Below, piece by piece: positions 8,387-17,642 of a stretch of 64,000 nucleotides of DNA. The notes beneath the pieces were generated by a model. That model searched no databases and was not told where the DNA came from. It saw only the letters and a list, made by a program, of their open reading frames with translations. The stretch is taken from assembly GCF_023101145.1 (NCBI RefSeq), contig NZ_CP073714.1:2604001-2668000 (forward strand). The letters are read 5' to 3'. The stretch is from Paenibacillus pabuli (lineage in GTDB: Bacteria; Bacillota; Bacilli; Paenibacillales; Paenibacillaceae). The translations under genes and the position numbers were made by a program. Numbering within the stretch: the first letter of the stretch is position 1; each line of letters starts with the position of its first letter.

Positions 8387-11300
8387 CTATTCCACCGTTG
8401 GAGAACTACCAAACTGCGGTCGGACAGCCTTAGGGAAATAGCCAATCTCGATGGCATGTTCCAACATTTTCGAGATGAAACGATCATCCGTTTTGGCGCA
8501 CGTAATGCCAGCTGGTTCCACATAGGCAGTTGTTACAGGAGAGGCATAGACGTATGCAGAATCCTTGGCACCATCTCCTTCAAGCTGGGCAATCGCCAGT
8601 TGAAGCGCCTCAGGGTCCTTGCTAACACTGCCATCGAACAACCAGTTGGTATATTCTGCAAAAGGCAGAGTCTCCACTTCATAACCGGCCCGATTCACAG
8701 AACGAATCAGATCATCATAGCTGATAGGCTCTGGATTACAGATATGGAATACACGTCCTGCTGTGTCCTGACGTAATGCCAGATGTACAATCGCCTGACT
8801 TGCATAATCAATCGGTGTAAAATCAACCATCCAGTCGGCTGCCGGAGCTTTGCCCAGCAATAACATCGCTTTAATCATACGATAAAAGGCGTTGCTATCA
8901 ATATTGGATTGGAAACGTCCCGTCTCGGAATGACAGGTCAGATTACCTGCACGATAGATGCTCACAGGCACACCTTCTTCAGCAGCAATCATAAGCACTT
9001 TCTCGGCTTCGAGCTTACTGTCCGAGTACAGGTTGTCCACGTGCAGGTCCGCTGGGAAGCGATCATATTGCAATGAGGACTCCCACTGTCCACTGAGTGC
9101 AAGATCTTCCGGTATGCCCATTGTGGACACATGATGGAAGGAAGCACCCGACTTGTTGCGAACGAGTTTAAGCAATGCGATGGTTCCATCTACATTGGTT
9201 TTGGCGAATTGTGCTGCATCCCCAAAATGACGTACATCCGCTGCACAGTGTATCACACGGTCAATTCGTTCTTGCACATAAGTCGTCTGCTCGGCTGAAA
9301 GACCGAGATTCGGTTGCTCCAGATCGCCTTCGATTATCTCGACGCGGGATGTCAGGAGTGGCAGCAGTTCCGGTCCAAAGTAACCTTTCATGACGCTGCT
9401 CAGTCGTTCCATCGCAGAGGTTCCGTCTGCCGGGCGGCGAACAAGAGCATAGATGCGTGTGTTCGAAGTTAGAATCAACTGCTGCAGCACATGGGATCCA
9501 AGATATCCGGTAGCCCCGGTCAAGAGCACATGCTCGGGATTCAAAATTTCTGGATATCCGATCTGGGAACTTAGCTCTACAGGATGTTCTGACAGTTGGG
9601 TGATTACGCCTTGTTGCATCGGGGATTGGGCCCTGTCTTCTGTAGCTTGTGACAATGTCTCCACACGTTGTGCCAAAGCGCGAATCGTTTTCTCTGCAAA
9701 AAAGTCGGCAATTTTTAGCTGCGGATAATGTGGCTTCAGAATGACCAGCACATGGATGACCCGAAGAGAATCGCCACCAATGGCGAAGAAGCTATCCTCC
9801 ACACCAAAGTCATCATGCTGAAGAATTTCTTTCCATGCTTCCAGAATAATCGCTTCAGTTTCCGTCTCCGGCAGTACCCGATCAGGCCGATCTTCATGAC
9901 GCTCTACGTGAGGCATGGTGACCATCGCTTTACGATTGATTTTGCCTGTCGGTGCGATCGGCATTTCATCGAGCTGACAAATCCATTTAGGTACAAAATA
10001 GGAAGGAAGCTTAGCCGTTAACTCCGCTTTAATATCCGCAACGGAAACTGTATTGCCATCTTTGGATGTAAAGTATCCTACGAGCATGTTTTGACCATCG
10101 GATTCCTTCTTCGGAATCACGGCAACATCCTGAACCTGATCAAGACGAGCAAAATGATCCTCGATCTCCCCAATCTCAATCCGGTGGCCCCGGATTTTTA
10201 ACTGAGAGTCGCTGCGTCCTACATATTCCAACAGTCCGCTATCGAGCATTTTGGCAATATCGCCAGACTTATAGATCTTCTCGTCAATAGCAAATGGATT
10301 ATCAATGAACGCCTGCGCTGTACGCTCCGGCTGATTCAGATAACCTTTGGCAAGTGCTGGCGTTGCTATATATACCTCACCAGGGACGCCTACAGGGCAG
10401 AGCTGCTGTTCTTCATTAACGATATACACTTTATAGTTATGAATCGGTCTGCCGATTGGAATGTTAACGACACTTTCCGGAACTTGCTCACTAATTCGGT
10501 GGGTCGCAGTTGCTACCGTACATTCCGTAGGCCCGTATACATTGACGATATCAATCTGGTTGCCGAATTTGCGCTGGAACGCACGAACTTGTTCACCATA
10601 AAGTGCTTCTCCAGCTACTGTAATGATTTTGACTTTGCTCAGCTTGTGGAAGCCTTCATCAGACAGGAAGGAAGCAAGCTGGTTGAAAAAGATGGTTGGC
10701 AGTATCGTAATAATGGTTGTGCCTGTACGCTCAATTGCACTCGCAAATTCTTCAACGGATACACGTTCTTCCGCCGACAACAGGTACAGCTCTGCTCCGT
10801 AGAACAAGGCCCCAATCGTATCCCACACTGATGCATCGAAGCTGTATGTAGCAAACTGGGTTAATACATCATCTGGTTCAATATCGCAATCTCGCTGCAC
10901 CACACTACCGAGATTGGTAACACCCCGATGGGCAATTAGCGCACCTTTGGGTTTGCCAGTAGATCCTGAGGTATAGATAATATACGCCAGGTCGTCTGGT
11001 TGAATATCCAAATTGGGGTTGCTTGCTGCAAATCCGGCAAGGCGTCCATCCACGGCCAGGATTTGGCGAACGGTAGTAATTCCTGAGAATAACCGTGAAG
11101 CTTCAGGTAAAGAGGACTCTTTGGTCAGGACAAATGATGAAGCTGTATCTTCGACAATATAACTGTTGCGTTCCTGGGGATGCTCAGGATCGACAGGAAC
11201 GTATACTCCGCCAGCTTTGAGAATACCTAGCAAAGAAATAATTGTTTCCAGACTCCGTTCCATATAGATGCTGACGAATTCCCCTTTTTGCAACCCGTTG

Positions 11301-12094
11301 GATAACAGTACACGGGCAACCTGATTGGCACGTTCGTTCAATTCTCTATAGGTGTATCGACCCGTTGATGAAGTAATTGCCGGAGATTCCGGATATTCAG
11401 CTGCTGTTGCTTCAAACCAGCCATGAATAGTTTGATGCTCCGATTCGAGAACGGTGGTATCATTCATCTCTCGGTATAATAACCGATCTGAAGTGGATAA
11501 AATGTCCACTGTGCCGATAGCTTTACCTTGGTCACGCAGCATGGCCAGAAGAAGAGTCTGATAATACTCTGCATATCTTGTAATCGTAGATTCTTTGAAA
11601 AGTGAACTGTCATAGAACAGATCCAGCGTGAGCATATTATGATCATTACGAATATTCCAATTTAACAACTGGGGTGCTTTAGGCAGCTGTACACTGTTAA
11701 ACATGAACAGCGTTTCCGGACGGCCTCCCATTTGGAGCGTGTTATGAAGCTGGAGTTGGTCTGAAATCTGATGAATCAGCTCTTTAAAGGTTAACTTGCC
11801 TTGAATCTGTAATAACACATAAGAAGCTGTTTGATCGGGAGCCAGTGTGCCGATGGCAAGTTCCTGCTCAGCTGATAAACGGAACAATAATGCTGCATAC
11901 GCAGACAATAATGCTGGATACACGCCCTCTGAGCCGAATTTTTGTTGCAGTTCCCGACTCAGGGACGATTCGAGTGAAATATGAGCAGACTCATAGGTGA
12001 ATGATTGTTGACGGCGCCCAAAATCCAGTGGAATCTGAAGAACTGGCAGGCCAGATTCCACTGTTTGGTGAGATAATGATTGATTTTCGACCAC
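8387..12094 (-). CDS. Single-module NRPS-like enzyme with terminal thioester reductase
   Basis: 1235 residues from the chosen GTG. Domains in order: a C-terminal half of a condensation domain (about 1-210; no HHxxxDG), an adenylation domain (about 220-720; YTSGSTGKPKG, SFDASVW, NVYGPTE, GRSDSQLKIRGHRIE), a peptidyl carrier domain (GGDSL, Ser about 776) and a reductase (NAD(P)-binding GATGYLG about 860; YSDSK catalytic Tyr/Lys about 1023-1027). It should activate one amino acid, load it on the carrier arm and release it reductively as an aldehyde or alcohol. Residues in the GrsA-type specificity positions read roughly D-A-W-T-T-A-V-V-A, closest by eye to aromatic-type pockets; this is tentative. 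I chose GTG 12094 because AAGGAGG lies 10 nt before it, while the longer TTG start at 12127 has no site. It lies 46 bp after a chemoreceptor gene. Confidence 0.88.
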   Translation of the reverse strand: MVENQSLSHQTVESGLPVLQIPLDFGRRQQSFTYESAHISLESSLSRELQQKFGSEGVYPALLSAYAALLFRLSAEQELAIGTLAPDQTASYVLLQIQGKLTFKELIHQISDQLQLHNTLQMGGRPETLFMFNSVQLPKAPQLLNWNIRNDHNMLTLDLFYDSSLFKESTITRYAEYYQTLLLAMLRDQGKAIGTVDILSTSDRLLYREMNDTTVLESEHQTIHGWFEATAAEYPESPAITSSTGRYTYRELNERANQVARVLLSNGLQKGEFVSIYMERSLETIISLLGILKAGGVYVPVDPEHPQERNSYIVEDTASSFVLTKESSLPEASRLFSGITTVRQILAVDGRLAGFAASNPNLDIQPDDLAYIIYTSGSTGKPKGALIAHRGVTNLGSVVQRDCDIEPDDVLTQFATYSFDASVWDTIGALFYGAELYLLSAEERVSVEEFASAIERTGTTIITILPTIFFNQLASFLSDEGFHKLSKVKIITVAGEALYGEQVRAFQRKFGNQIDIVNVYGPTECTVATATHRISEQVPESVVNIPIGRPIHNYKVYIVNEEQQLCPVGVPGEVYIATPALAKGYLNQPERTAQAFIDNPFAIDEKIYKSGDIAKMLDSGLLEYVGRSDSQLKIRGHRIEIGEIEDHFARLDQVQDVAVIPKKESDGQNMLVGYFTSKDGNTVSVADIKAELTAKLPSYFVPKWICQLDEMPIAPTGKINRKAMVTMPHVERHEDRPDRVLPETETEAIILEAWKEILQHDDFGVEDSFFAIGGDSLRVIHVLVILKPHYPQLKIADFFAEKTIRALAQRVETLSQATEDRAQSPMQQGVITQLSEHPVELSSQIGYPEILNPEHVLLTGATGYLGSHVLQQLILTSNTRIYALVRRPADGTSAMERLSSVMKGYFGPELLPLLTSRVEIIEGDLEQPNLGLSAEQTTYVQERIDRVIHCAADVRHFGDAAQFAKTNVDGTIALLKLVRNKSGASFHHVSTMGIPEDLALSGQWESSLQYDRFPADLHVDNLYSDSKLEAEKVLMIAAEEGVPVSIYRAGNLTCHSETGRFQSNIDSNAFYRMIKAMLLLGKAPAADWMVDFTPIDYASQAIVHLALRQDTAGRVFHICNPEPISYDDLIRSVNRAGYEVETLPFAEYTNWLFDGSVSKDPEALQLAIAQLEGDGAKDSAYVYASPVTTAYVEPAGITCAKTDDRFISKMLEHAIEIGYFPKAVRPQFGSSPTVE

Positions 12095-12140
12095 TTCAGT
12101 TGTTCCTCCTTGGTTCAAACCGTTCAAGTTTTGGGTTGAA

Positions 12141-13907
12141 TTATAGTTTGCTTACATTAAAATGCGAGATCAGTTCTTGCAGTTCCTCAGACATGGTGTT
12201 CAAACGAGTAGAGGAATCAACTAGTGTAATCAGAGAAGCTTTTTGCTCATCAACGGATGAAGAAATCTGTTCGCTGTTGTCAGCAGTTTTACTCACACTT
12301 GCAGACAAATCATCCGCAGTCGCGGTCATCTCTTCTGTGCCTGCTGAAATTTCTTCTGTAGCGCTGGATACTTCCTGAATTTGATTCGATACTTTCTTGG
12401 CTGCTTCCAGAATTTCTTCGAACAGTTGACCCGTTTGATCAGCCACGCTGAGTCCAGTATCTACTTCAGACGTTCCTTGTTCCATTGCACGAACGGCTTG
12501 TCTAATTTCGGCCTGAATCTCCTGGATCAGTACAGCAACCTGGCTTGTGGCTTGTTCCGACTGCTCAGCAAGTTTGCGTACTTCACCCGCCACAACCGCG
12601 AATCCTCGACCTTCTTCACCAACACGCGCTGCTTCAATGGATGCGTTCAGTGCAAGCAAGTTTGTCTGGCTGGAAATGCCTGAGATGATGTTCAGAATAT
12701 CGCCGATTTCCTGAGAGCGGCTCTCCAGGACCTGAATCGCAGAGGCGGTATTTTTAACCGATTCTGTAATCAGATTCATCTGTTCGGATACCTGACGGAC
12801 CACACTGTTTCCTAGTTGGGATCGACGTTCCATCTCATAAGCCTCATCAGCTACGCTCGCCGAACTGCTGGCAATCGTCTGAATGACAATAGCCATCTCG
12901 GACATAGCACGGGCACTGTCCCGGGTTGCCTGTTCCTGGGCACGAATGTTGGATGTGATCTGAGTAACGTTGGTATTAATGGAATCCGCATTCTCGCTGT
13001 TTCTCTCGGAGACTTCATACAGTTCCTTGGCAGACTCGTTAACTTCTTGCGAAGTGATTTGCACTTTAACGATGGTATCGTTAATTTTGCGAACCATGGT
13101 ATTAAACTTTTCATTCACAATGCCAAGATCGTCTTTGCCTGTTGGAATGTTGACATTCAAATTACCCCGACTTACGTCATCAATCCCTTTGATCAGATGA
13201 CGGATAGGGGAAAGTGTATTTTTGACAACAAGATATTGGATAATCAGGAACAACAGCAAGAACGCTACCAGGATGATAATTCCGTTCTTGAGCAATTTAT
13301 TCAATCCGGCAGGTACTGCTGATGCGTCTGCATCGACTGCAAAGTAAGAGTAAATTTTGCCGTTGCTATCTTTGATCGGATAAGCAATGGTTGTCCAGGT
13401 TCCGAAATCGTCGGAATAGAATGTGGTGAACGTCGGACGATCGGTATTCAACATTTCTTTCAGTGCATTTGCCACAACGACAGGCTGTTCATACATGTCG
13501 CCGATATTTACATTTTCACTCTGGAAGGCTTCTTTCAAATTGGTAGGCATAGCTACAAGGGAGGTTAAACGCTTGTTATCTCCACCGAGCTCAACGCCAA
13601 AGATGTAGGCTTGTGCGATGTTAGGGTAATATTGCTGCATTTCATCAAAATAGGCACGCAATTTGGTTTGTGCTTTTCCGTCATAACTTCCTTCTGTAAT
13701 AGCTGCCTGCACATCAGCTGAATCAATGTCTTCCGCCCACTTTTTGGTGATTTGTTCCACCTGACCATGTAGCTGATCTACGAGGATTGTTTTTTGAAAG
13801 TAATAGCTGCTGGCAATAAGTGCCACGCCAATGATGATAATGTTAGTAAATGAAAGTAACAGATTTTTGGAGAAAAAAGACATACTTTTCCAACTTAATG
13901 ATTTCAC
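12141..13907 (-). CDS. Methyl-accepting chemotaxis protein
   Basis: 588 residues. A first membrane helix (about 18-38), an extracellular sensor of about 170 residues (likely Cache-like: [33 protein letters not shown]), a second helix (about 208-230), HAMP ([23 protein letters not shown]) and a long signalling coiled coil. The tip [18 protein letters not shown] followed by [20 protein letters not shown] is the invariant CheA/CheW contact region. The receptor senses a small external molecule and controls the flagellar switch. It is upstream of and probably co-transcribed with the NRPS-like gene, an unusual partner. Confidence 0.93.
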   Translation of the reverse strand: MKSLSWKSMSFFSKNLLLSFTNIIIIGVALIASSYYFQKTILVDQLHGQVEQITKKWAEDIDSADVQAAITEGSYDGKAQTKLRAYFDEMQQYYPNIAQAYIFGVELGGDNKRLTSLVAMPTNLKEAFQSENVNIGDMYEQPVVVANALKEMLNTDRPTFTTFYSDDFGTWTTIAYPIKDSNGKIYSYFAVDADASAVPAGLNKLLKNGIIILVAFLLLFLIIQYLVVKNTLSPIRHLIKGIDDVSRGNLNVNIPTGKDDLGIVNEKFNTMVRKINDTIVKVQITSQEVNESAKELYEVSERNSENADSINTNVTQITSNIRAQEQATRDSARAMSEMAIVIQTIASSSASVADEAYEMERRSQLGNSVVRQVSEQMNLITESVKNTASAIQVLESRSQEIGDILNIISGISSQTNLLALNASIEAARVGEEGRGFAVVAGEVRKLAEQSEQATSQVAVLIQEIQAEIRQAVRAMEQGTSEVDTGLSVADQTGQLFEEILEAAKKVSNQIQEVSSATEEISAGTEEMTATADDLSASVSKTADNSEQISSSVDEQKASLITLVDSSTRLNTMSEELQELISHFNVSKL

Positions 13908-14514
13908 TAAAGTCCACTCCTGATCTTCTTTGAATTGATAATATGCTGATATCTTTTTGTTGCAAATTAAGTCATTTCCTAATCCCCTCCAAAGGTAAAT
14001 ATGCGACCATGGTCTTGGGTTTCTGGTCGCTATAATAGAGATAATTTTACCTGGATACCCATAGGTGTCTAATTATTAAAACACATCTATACTTAATATG
14101 TCGTATAAAATGTCGTCAAATTGAATAGTTTTGTTAAAACTTTTTTAATAATTTACGTATTTATGGACATATGAAAGTCAGGTTTAGGTATTTAGAACTG
14201 TTTATTTAGAAAAATTCCCATTTTTTAGTTTCATTCTGTATTCTATAACATGGTGGGTTAAAAAACATCCTTAAACATTGAAAAAATAGTGAAAACGAAA
14301 GAAAACGGACTTTCTTCTGTCTCACAAATAAGAGATCAGGAAGGAGAATCTAACCAAGAATTTACATAAGCAGGATCCAGGACACAGGTGAAGCAGAGAA
14401 ACAGGCCAAGTTTCCCAGTTGAATACGTCATGCACAGATATACATCGGAAGCGGTTTTATCTATAATAACTACAGTATGCATTTCTCAAATCATGAGCAG
14501 GCGGGGGTTTATAG
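13908..14514. other. 607-bp divergent intergenic region (MCP / rpiA)
   Basis: AT-rich, with no ORF I can support. It holds a short hairpin (GCGACCA 14003-14009, TGGTCGC 14024-14030), a dyad GACACC/GGTATCC around 14053-14070, and the rpiA promoter candidate. I looked for known riboswitch cores and T-box features and saw none. Confidence 0.5.
14439..14467 (+). promoter_or_regulatory. Sigma-A promoter candidate for rpiA
   Basis: TATACA (14439-14444), a 17-bp spacer and TATAAT (14462-14467) lie about 48 bp before the rpiA start. The -10 is perfect and the -35 matches 4 of 6. Confidence 0.55.
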
Positions 14515-15186
14515 ATGAATCTTAAACAGATAGCAGCTGAGCGCGCGGCAGAATATGTTCAAGATGGAATGAAGGTTGGATTGGGTACAGGGTCAACGGC
14601 GTATTACGCTATTTGTCGAATCGGTGAGCGGGTACGCGAAGGGTTGAACATTCAGGCAGTAGCTACTTCGGAAGCATCGGACAAGCTCGCCAAAGAGTGG
14701 GGAATTCCGATCGTTCCATTTGATCAAATTGGACGTCTGGATCTGACCATTGATGGTGCAGATGAAGTTGACCCCGAGTTTAACCTGATCAAAGGTGGCG
14801 GCGGTGCGCTTTTGCGTGAGAAAATTGTAGCTGCCAACAGTGACAAACTGATTATTGTAGCCGATGGCAGCAAAGCAGTTCAAAAGCTGGGGAAATTTCC
14901 GTTGCCGGTTGAGGTCGTTCCGTTTGCGTCAGAGTGGACCTACCAGGCACTGGAGAAACTCGGGTGTCATCCTGAATGGCGGATGGATGGGGATCAACGC
15001 TATCTTACGGATAATGGAAACCTCATTGCGGATTGCCGTTTGGAAGTCATAGAACATGCTGCGGAACTTAACGTTCAGTTAAATATGCTGCCAGGTGTTG
15101 TCGATAATGGACTGTTTATCAACATGGCCGATACCGTCATTCTTGCGAAGGATGATGGTAATATCGATGAGCTTCATCGTTCATGA
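14515..15186 (+). CDS. rpiA: Ribose-5-phosphate isomerase A
   Basis: 223 residues, the usual length. It interconverts ribose-5-phosphate and ribulose-5-phosphate in the pentose phosphate pathway. All family motifs are visible: GLGTGST (phosphate loop), TSEASD, DGADEVD (catalytic Asp pair), KGGGGALLREK (catalytic Lys and Glu), and MLPGVVDNGLFI near the end. The start ATG follows GGCGGGGG, a weak site. The stop overlaps the next gene by four bases (ATGA). Confidence 0.95.
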   Translation: MNLKQIAAERAAEYVQDGMKVGLGTGSTAYYAICRIGERVREGLNIQAVATSEASDKLAKEWGIPIVPFDQIGRLDLTIDGADEVDPEFNLIKGGGGALLREKIVAANSDKLIIVADGSKAVQKLGKFPLPVEVVPFASEWTYQALEKLGCHPEWRMDGDQRYLTDNGNLIADCRLEVIEHAAELNVQLNMLPGVVDNGLFINMADTVILAKDDGNIDELHRS

Positions 15187-15803
15187 ACGGAAAGCGAGGT
15201 CGTTTTGCACGGATGAATGAAAACCCCTTAGTGGATGGTGAAATTGTTCTTCGTTGTGTGGAGAAAGAGTATCTTACGGGACTCTATGAATTAATCTACA
15301 GTGAAGACGTACCGGAATGGAAACAATGGGATGCGCCCTATTATGCCCTTGAACATGAGAGCTACGAAGACTTCGAGCGCAGCATGTCAAGAAGACTTGA
15401 AGCAACTCGGAGCAATGCTGACCCAGATTCCATTCGAATTATTGAGTTGAATGGCCGAATCGTCGGCACAATCAGCTATTATTGGGAACATCGCCCATCC
15501 CTGTGGCTGGAAATGGGAATAGTGCTATACCGCTCAGCTCAATGGGGGCGCGGAATCGGCACGCGAGTACTTCAGATGTGGTCCAGTCATTTATTCGAGC
15601 AATTGCCCATAGTCCGGGTTGGATTGACAACATGGTCAGGCAATGAACGAATGATGCGTTCAGCTTCGAAGGCGGGACTGCAGGTGGAAGGACGCATGCG
15701 CAAATGCCGCATCGTGGATGGCAAGCATTATGATTCAATACGTATGGGAATGCTGCGTGAAGAGTGGGAGCAGATGCGAATTTTGGCGCAGGTCGAAATG
15801 TAA
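15183..15803 (+). CDS. GNAT family acetyltransferase, RimJ/RimL-like
   Basis: 206 residues. The pattern EIVLRCVEKEYLTGLYEL at the start and WGRGIGTRVLQMW (acetyl-CoA loop, about residues 118-130), then GNERMMRSASKAGLQVEGRMRK, match the RimJ/RimL branch that acetylates N-termini or small molecules. The start overlaps the rpiA stop (ATGA). An internal Met at residue 11 could be the true start, but the coupling favours the first. Confidence 0.85.
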   Translation: MNGKRGRFARMNENPLVDGEIVLRCVEKEYLTGLYELIYSEDVPEWKQWDAPYYALEHESYEDFERSMSRRLEATRSNADPDSIRIIELNGRIVGTISYYWEHRPSLWLEMGIVLYRSAQWGRGIGTRVLQMWSSHLFEQLPIVRVGLTTWSGNERMMRSASKAGLQVEGRMRKCRIVDGKHYDSIRMGMLREEWEQMRILAQVEM

Positions 15804-15826
15804 ACAACTGATGGAGGATTATAGAA

Positions 15827-16285
15827 ATGCCGAACAACGAGGACAATCGGGAACTGTCTTTGCAATTATTTGTGGTTCTCGCTCGCGCGTATAATTCCGT
15901 TACATCCAGGTCCAACCGGGATATCCAGAGTCATGGACTGAATACGACAGAATTCGGCGTGCTTGATTTGTTATACCATAAAGGGCCGCAGGCGTTGCAA
16001 AAGATTGGTGAAAAAGTATTAATGTCCAGCGGTAATATCACGTATGTTGTGGACAAGCTTCAAAACAAAAATCTGCTGATTCGTCGAGCGTCCAAGGAAG
16101 ATCGGCGTGTCATATACGCTGAATTGACAGAGGAAGGAAGACATCTGTTTACACAAATCTTTCCTCAGCACCACCAGGTGATCATTGATGCGGTGGATGG
16201 ACTGGAACCTTCGGAAAAGGCGAATGCTATTCGTTTACTAAAAAAGCTTGGACTCGCTGCAGAGGGGAAAACTGACTTGCGTTAA
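15827..16285 (+). CDS. MarR family regulator, MhqR-like
   Basis: 152 residues with a winged helix: LNTTEFGVLDLLYHKGPQALQKIGEKVLMSSGNITYVVDKLQNKNLLIRR and DRRVIYAELTEEG. The SSGNITYVVDKL recognition helix resembles Bacillus MhqR/YkvE, which responds to quinones; this similarity is from memory. It is third in a run with rpiA and a GNAT gene, 23 bp after the latter. The terminator stem starts inside its last codons. Confidence 0.85.
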   Translation: MPNNEDNRELSLQLFVVLARAYNSVTSRSNRDIQSHGLNTTEFGVLDLLYHKGPQALQKIGEKVLMSSGNITYVVDKLQNKNLLIRRASKEDRRVIYAELTEEGRHLFTQIFPQHHQVIIDAVDGLEPSEKANAIRLLKKLGLAAEGKTDLR

Positions 16286-16305
16286 TAACGCAGGTCAGTT
16301 TTTTT
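16270..16305 (+). terminator. Intrinsic terminator of the rpiA-GNAT-marR run
   Basis: Arms 16270-16283 and 16287-16300 (14 bp, one G-U), a 3-nt loop and seven T. The left arm includes the last four codons and stop of the marR gene. Confidence 0.9.
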
Positions 16306-16316
16306 GTCAAAAAAAG

Positions 16317-16351
16317 GAATAGACCTTGCTAAATCACTTGCAGGTCTATTC
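16317..16351 (-). terminator. Leftward intrinsic terminator with no leftward gene
   Basis: Perfect 10-bp inverted repeat GAATAGACCT/AGGTCTATTC. Read on the minus strand it is followed by C then seven T, a canonical terminator. On the plus strand there is no T tract. No protein gene on the minus strand ends here. Confidence 0.65.
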
Positions 16352-16469
16352 ATAATATAGGAGAATTGTTGTGTGCATTACATGAACTTGATGATAAGTC
16401 GAGTCTTGGTTCAAGAAGATGAAATAAATAATGTTTACCCTAAATGATATCCCAAAAACAGTCAGCCGA

Positions 16470-16513
16470 CCTCAATCATTCTTATTACGGTACAAGGGAT
16501 GTACAGATTGAGG
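16470..16513. promoter_or_regulatory. Dyad element before the B12-binding gene
   Basis: CCTCAATC (16470-16477) and GATTGAGG (16506-16513) form a perfect 8-bp dyad. Two GTAC tetramers, in GGTAC and TGTAC contexts, lie inside it. It sits 28 bp before the start codon, where an operator or leader stem would act. Function unknown. Confidence 0.35.
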
Positions 16514-16541
16514 AATGTGGCGGCAGAAGGAGGGATGATAT

Positions 16542-17642
16542 ATGACTCATCAGCAAGCTGGAGAGCAACTGCTGAAAAAGGCAGATGACCTAGCAGACCA
16601 AATAACAGAGAAGCAATATGCTTTGCAGCCGGACCTGATGCAGCGCTTTGGCAAAAGTGGACGAATGCGTACCAAACAGGATTCTTTATATAGTTTGAAT
16701 TACCTGGCCGAAAGCGTGCTTGTGAAGAGTCCGAACCTATTTACCCACTATATATCCTGGCTCAAAGTCCTTTTGGCGGGTTATAACGTGTCGACCGAAG
16801 ATCTCGCAATCAATCTGAATTTGATCAAACAGGCCGTTGAAGAAGAATTTGACAATCCATCCAAAGCGCTTTTGCTCGAATATTTGGACAGGGGTATCTT
16901 CAGAATGGAACAAGCCGAGACATTGCCGGGGTATATTAACGACTCCATGCCCTATGGAGTGGCTGCAAAATCATATCTTCACGCTTTGCTGGACAGTGAA
17001 CGGAAAGAGGCTGTACGTATTATTGAAGCGCAATTGGAAGGCGGAGCCACCATTCGGGATTTGTATCGCTTTATTTTTCAGCCTGTTCAGTACGAGATTG
17101 GACTAATGTGGCAGCACAACGATATCAGTGTGGGACAGGAGCATTTTTGTACTGCAGCGACTCAGGCAATCATCTCCCGCCTGTATTCCCGCTGGATGAT
17201 TCATACCGATCAAGAGAAAAAGTTGGTTGCAGCATGTGTAGGCAGCGAGCAGCATGAAATTGGGCTACGCCTGCTCACGGATGTGTTCGAGATGGAAGGA
17301 TGGGACACATACTATCTGGGTGCCAATGTTCCGAATGGAAGCATCATTGAGGCGATTGAGCGGCATCAGGGAGATGTGGTCGCGCTCTCGGTTACGATGA
17401 CGTATCATCTTCATCTTGCAAAAGAGCTTATCCAGTTGATTCGTCAGCATCCCGCAACAGCACACGTAAAAATTATGGTAGGGGGCTACCCTTTCAATAT
17501 TGATCGAGAGTTATGGAGAACCATTGGGGCAGATGGTTATGCGCCAGGAGCGGAGGAAGCCGTTGAAGTCGCAGAGCATCTGCTGACACAGCCATCATCC
17601 ACACCCGACATGGGCATGATTCGCGATAGAGGGGTGAAGTGA
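16542..17642 (+). CDS. B12-binding protein with CarH-like light-sensor motif
   Basis: 366 residues. The N-terminal 135 residues are helical and not recognised. Residues about 140-220 form the helical cap that precedes B12 Rossmann domains, with W190, nine residues, then E200-H201: the Wx9EH motif of CarH-type adenosylcobalamin photoreceptors. Residues about 228-350 are the cobalamin-binding Rossmann fold: E236-x-H238-x-x-G241 (lower-ligand His), YLGANVP, LSVTMT, and VGGYPF. CarH itself has a MerR DNA-binding domain; here there is none. The His that follows Trp directly in Thermus CarH is Gln here, with His one residue later. The stop overlaps the kinase start (TGATG), so the two are translationally coupled. 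The likely role is sensing light or B12 and passing the state to the kinase; methyl transfer is an alternative. Confidence 0.85.
   Translation: MTHQQAGEQLLKKADDLADQITEKQYALQPDLMQRFGKSGRMRTKQDSLYSLNYLAESVLVKSPNLFTHYISWLKVLLAGYNVSTEDLAINLNLIKQAVEEEFDNPSKALLLEYLDRGIFRMEQAETLPGYINDSMPYGVAAKSYLHALLDSERKEAVRIIEAQLEGGATIRDLYRFIFQPVQYEIGLMWQHNDISVGQEHFCTAATQAIISRLYSRWMIHTDQEKKLVAACVGSEQHEIGLRLLTDVFEMEGWDTYYLGANVPNGSIIEAIERHQGDVVALSVTMTYHLHLAKELIQLIRQHPATAHVKIMVGGYPFNIDRELWRTIGADGYAPGAEEAVEVAEHLLTQPSSTPDMGMIRDRGVK

Noticed and set aside
13981..14070. Possible riboswitch in the MCP/rpiA gap
   Set aside because: There is one short hairpin, but none of the conserved cores of common riboswitches (c-di-GMP, cobalamin, preQ1, T-box) could be matched.
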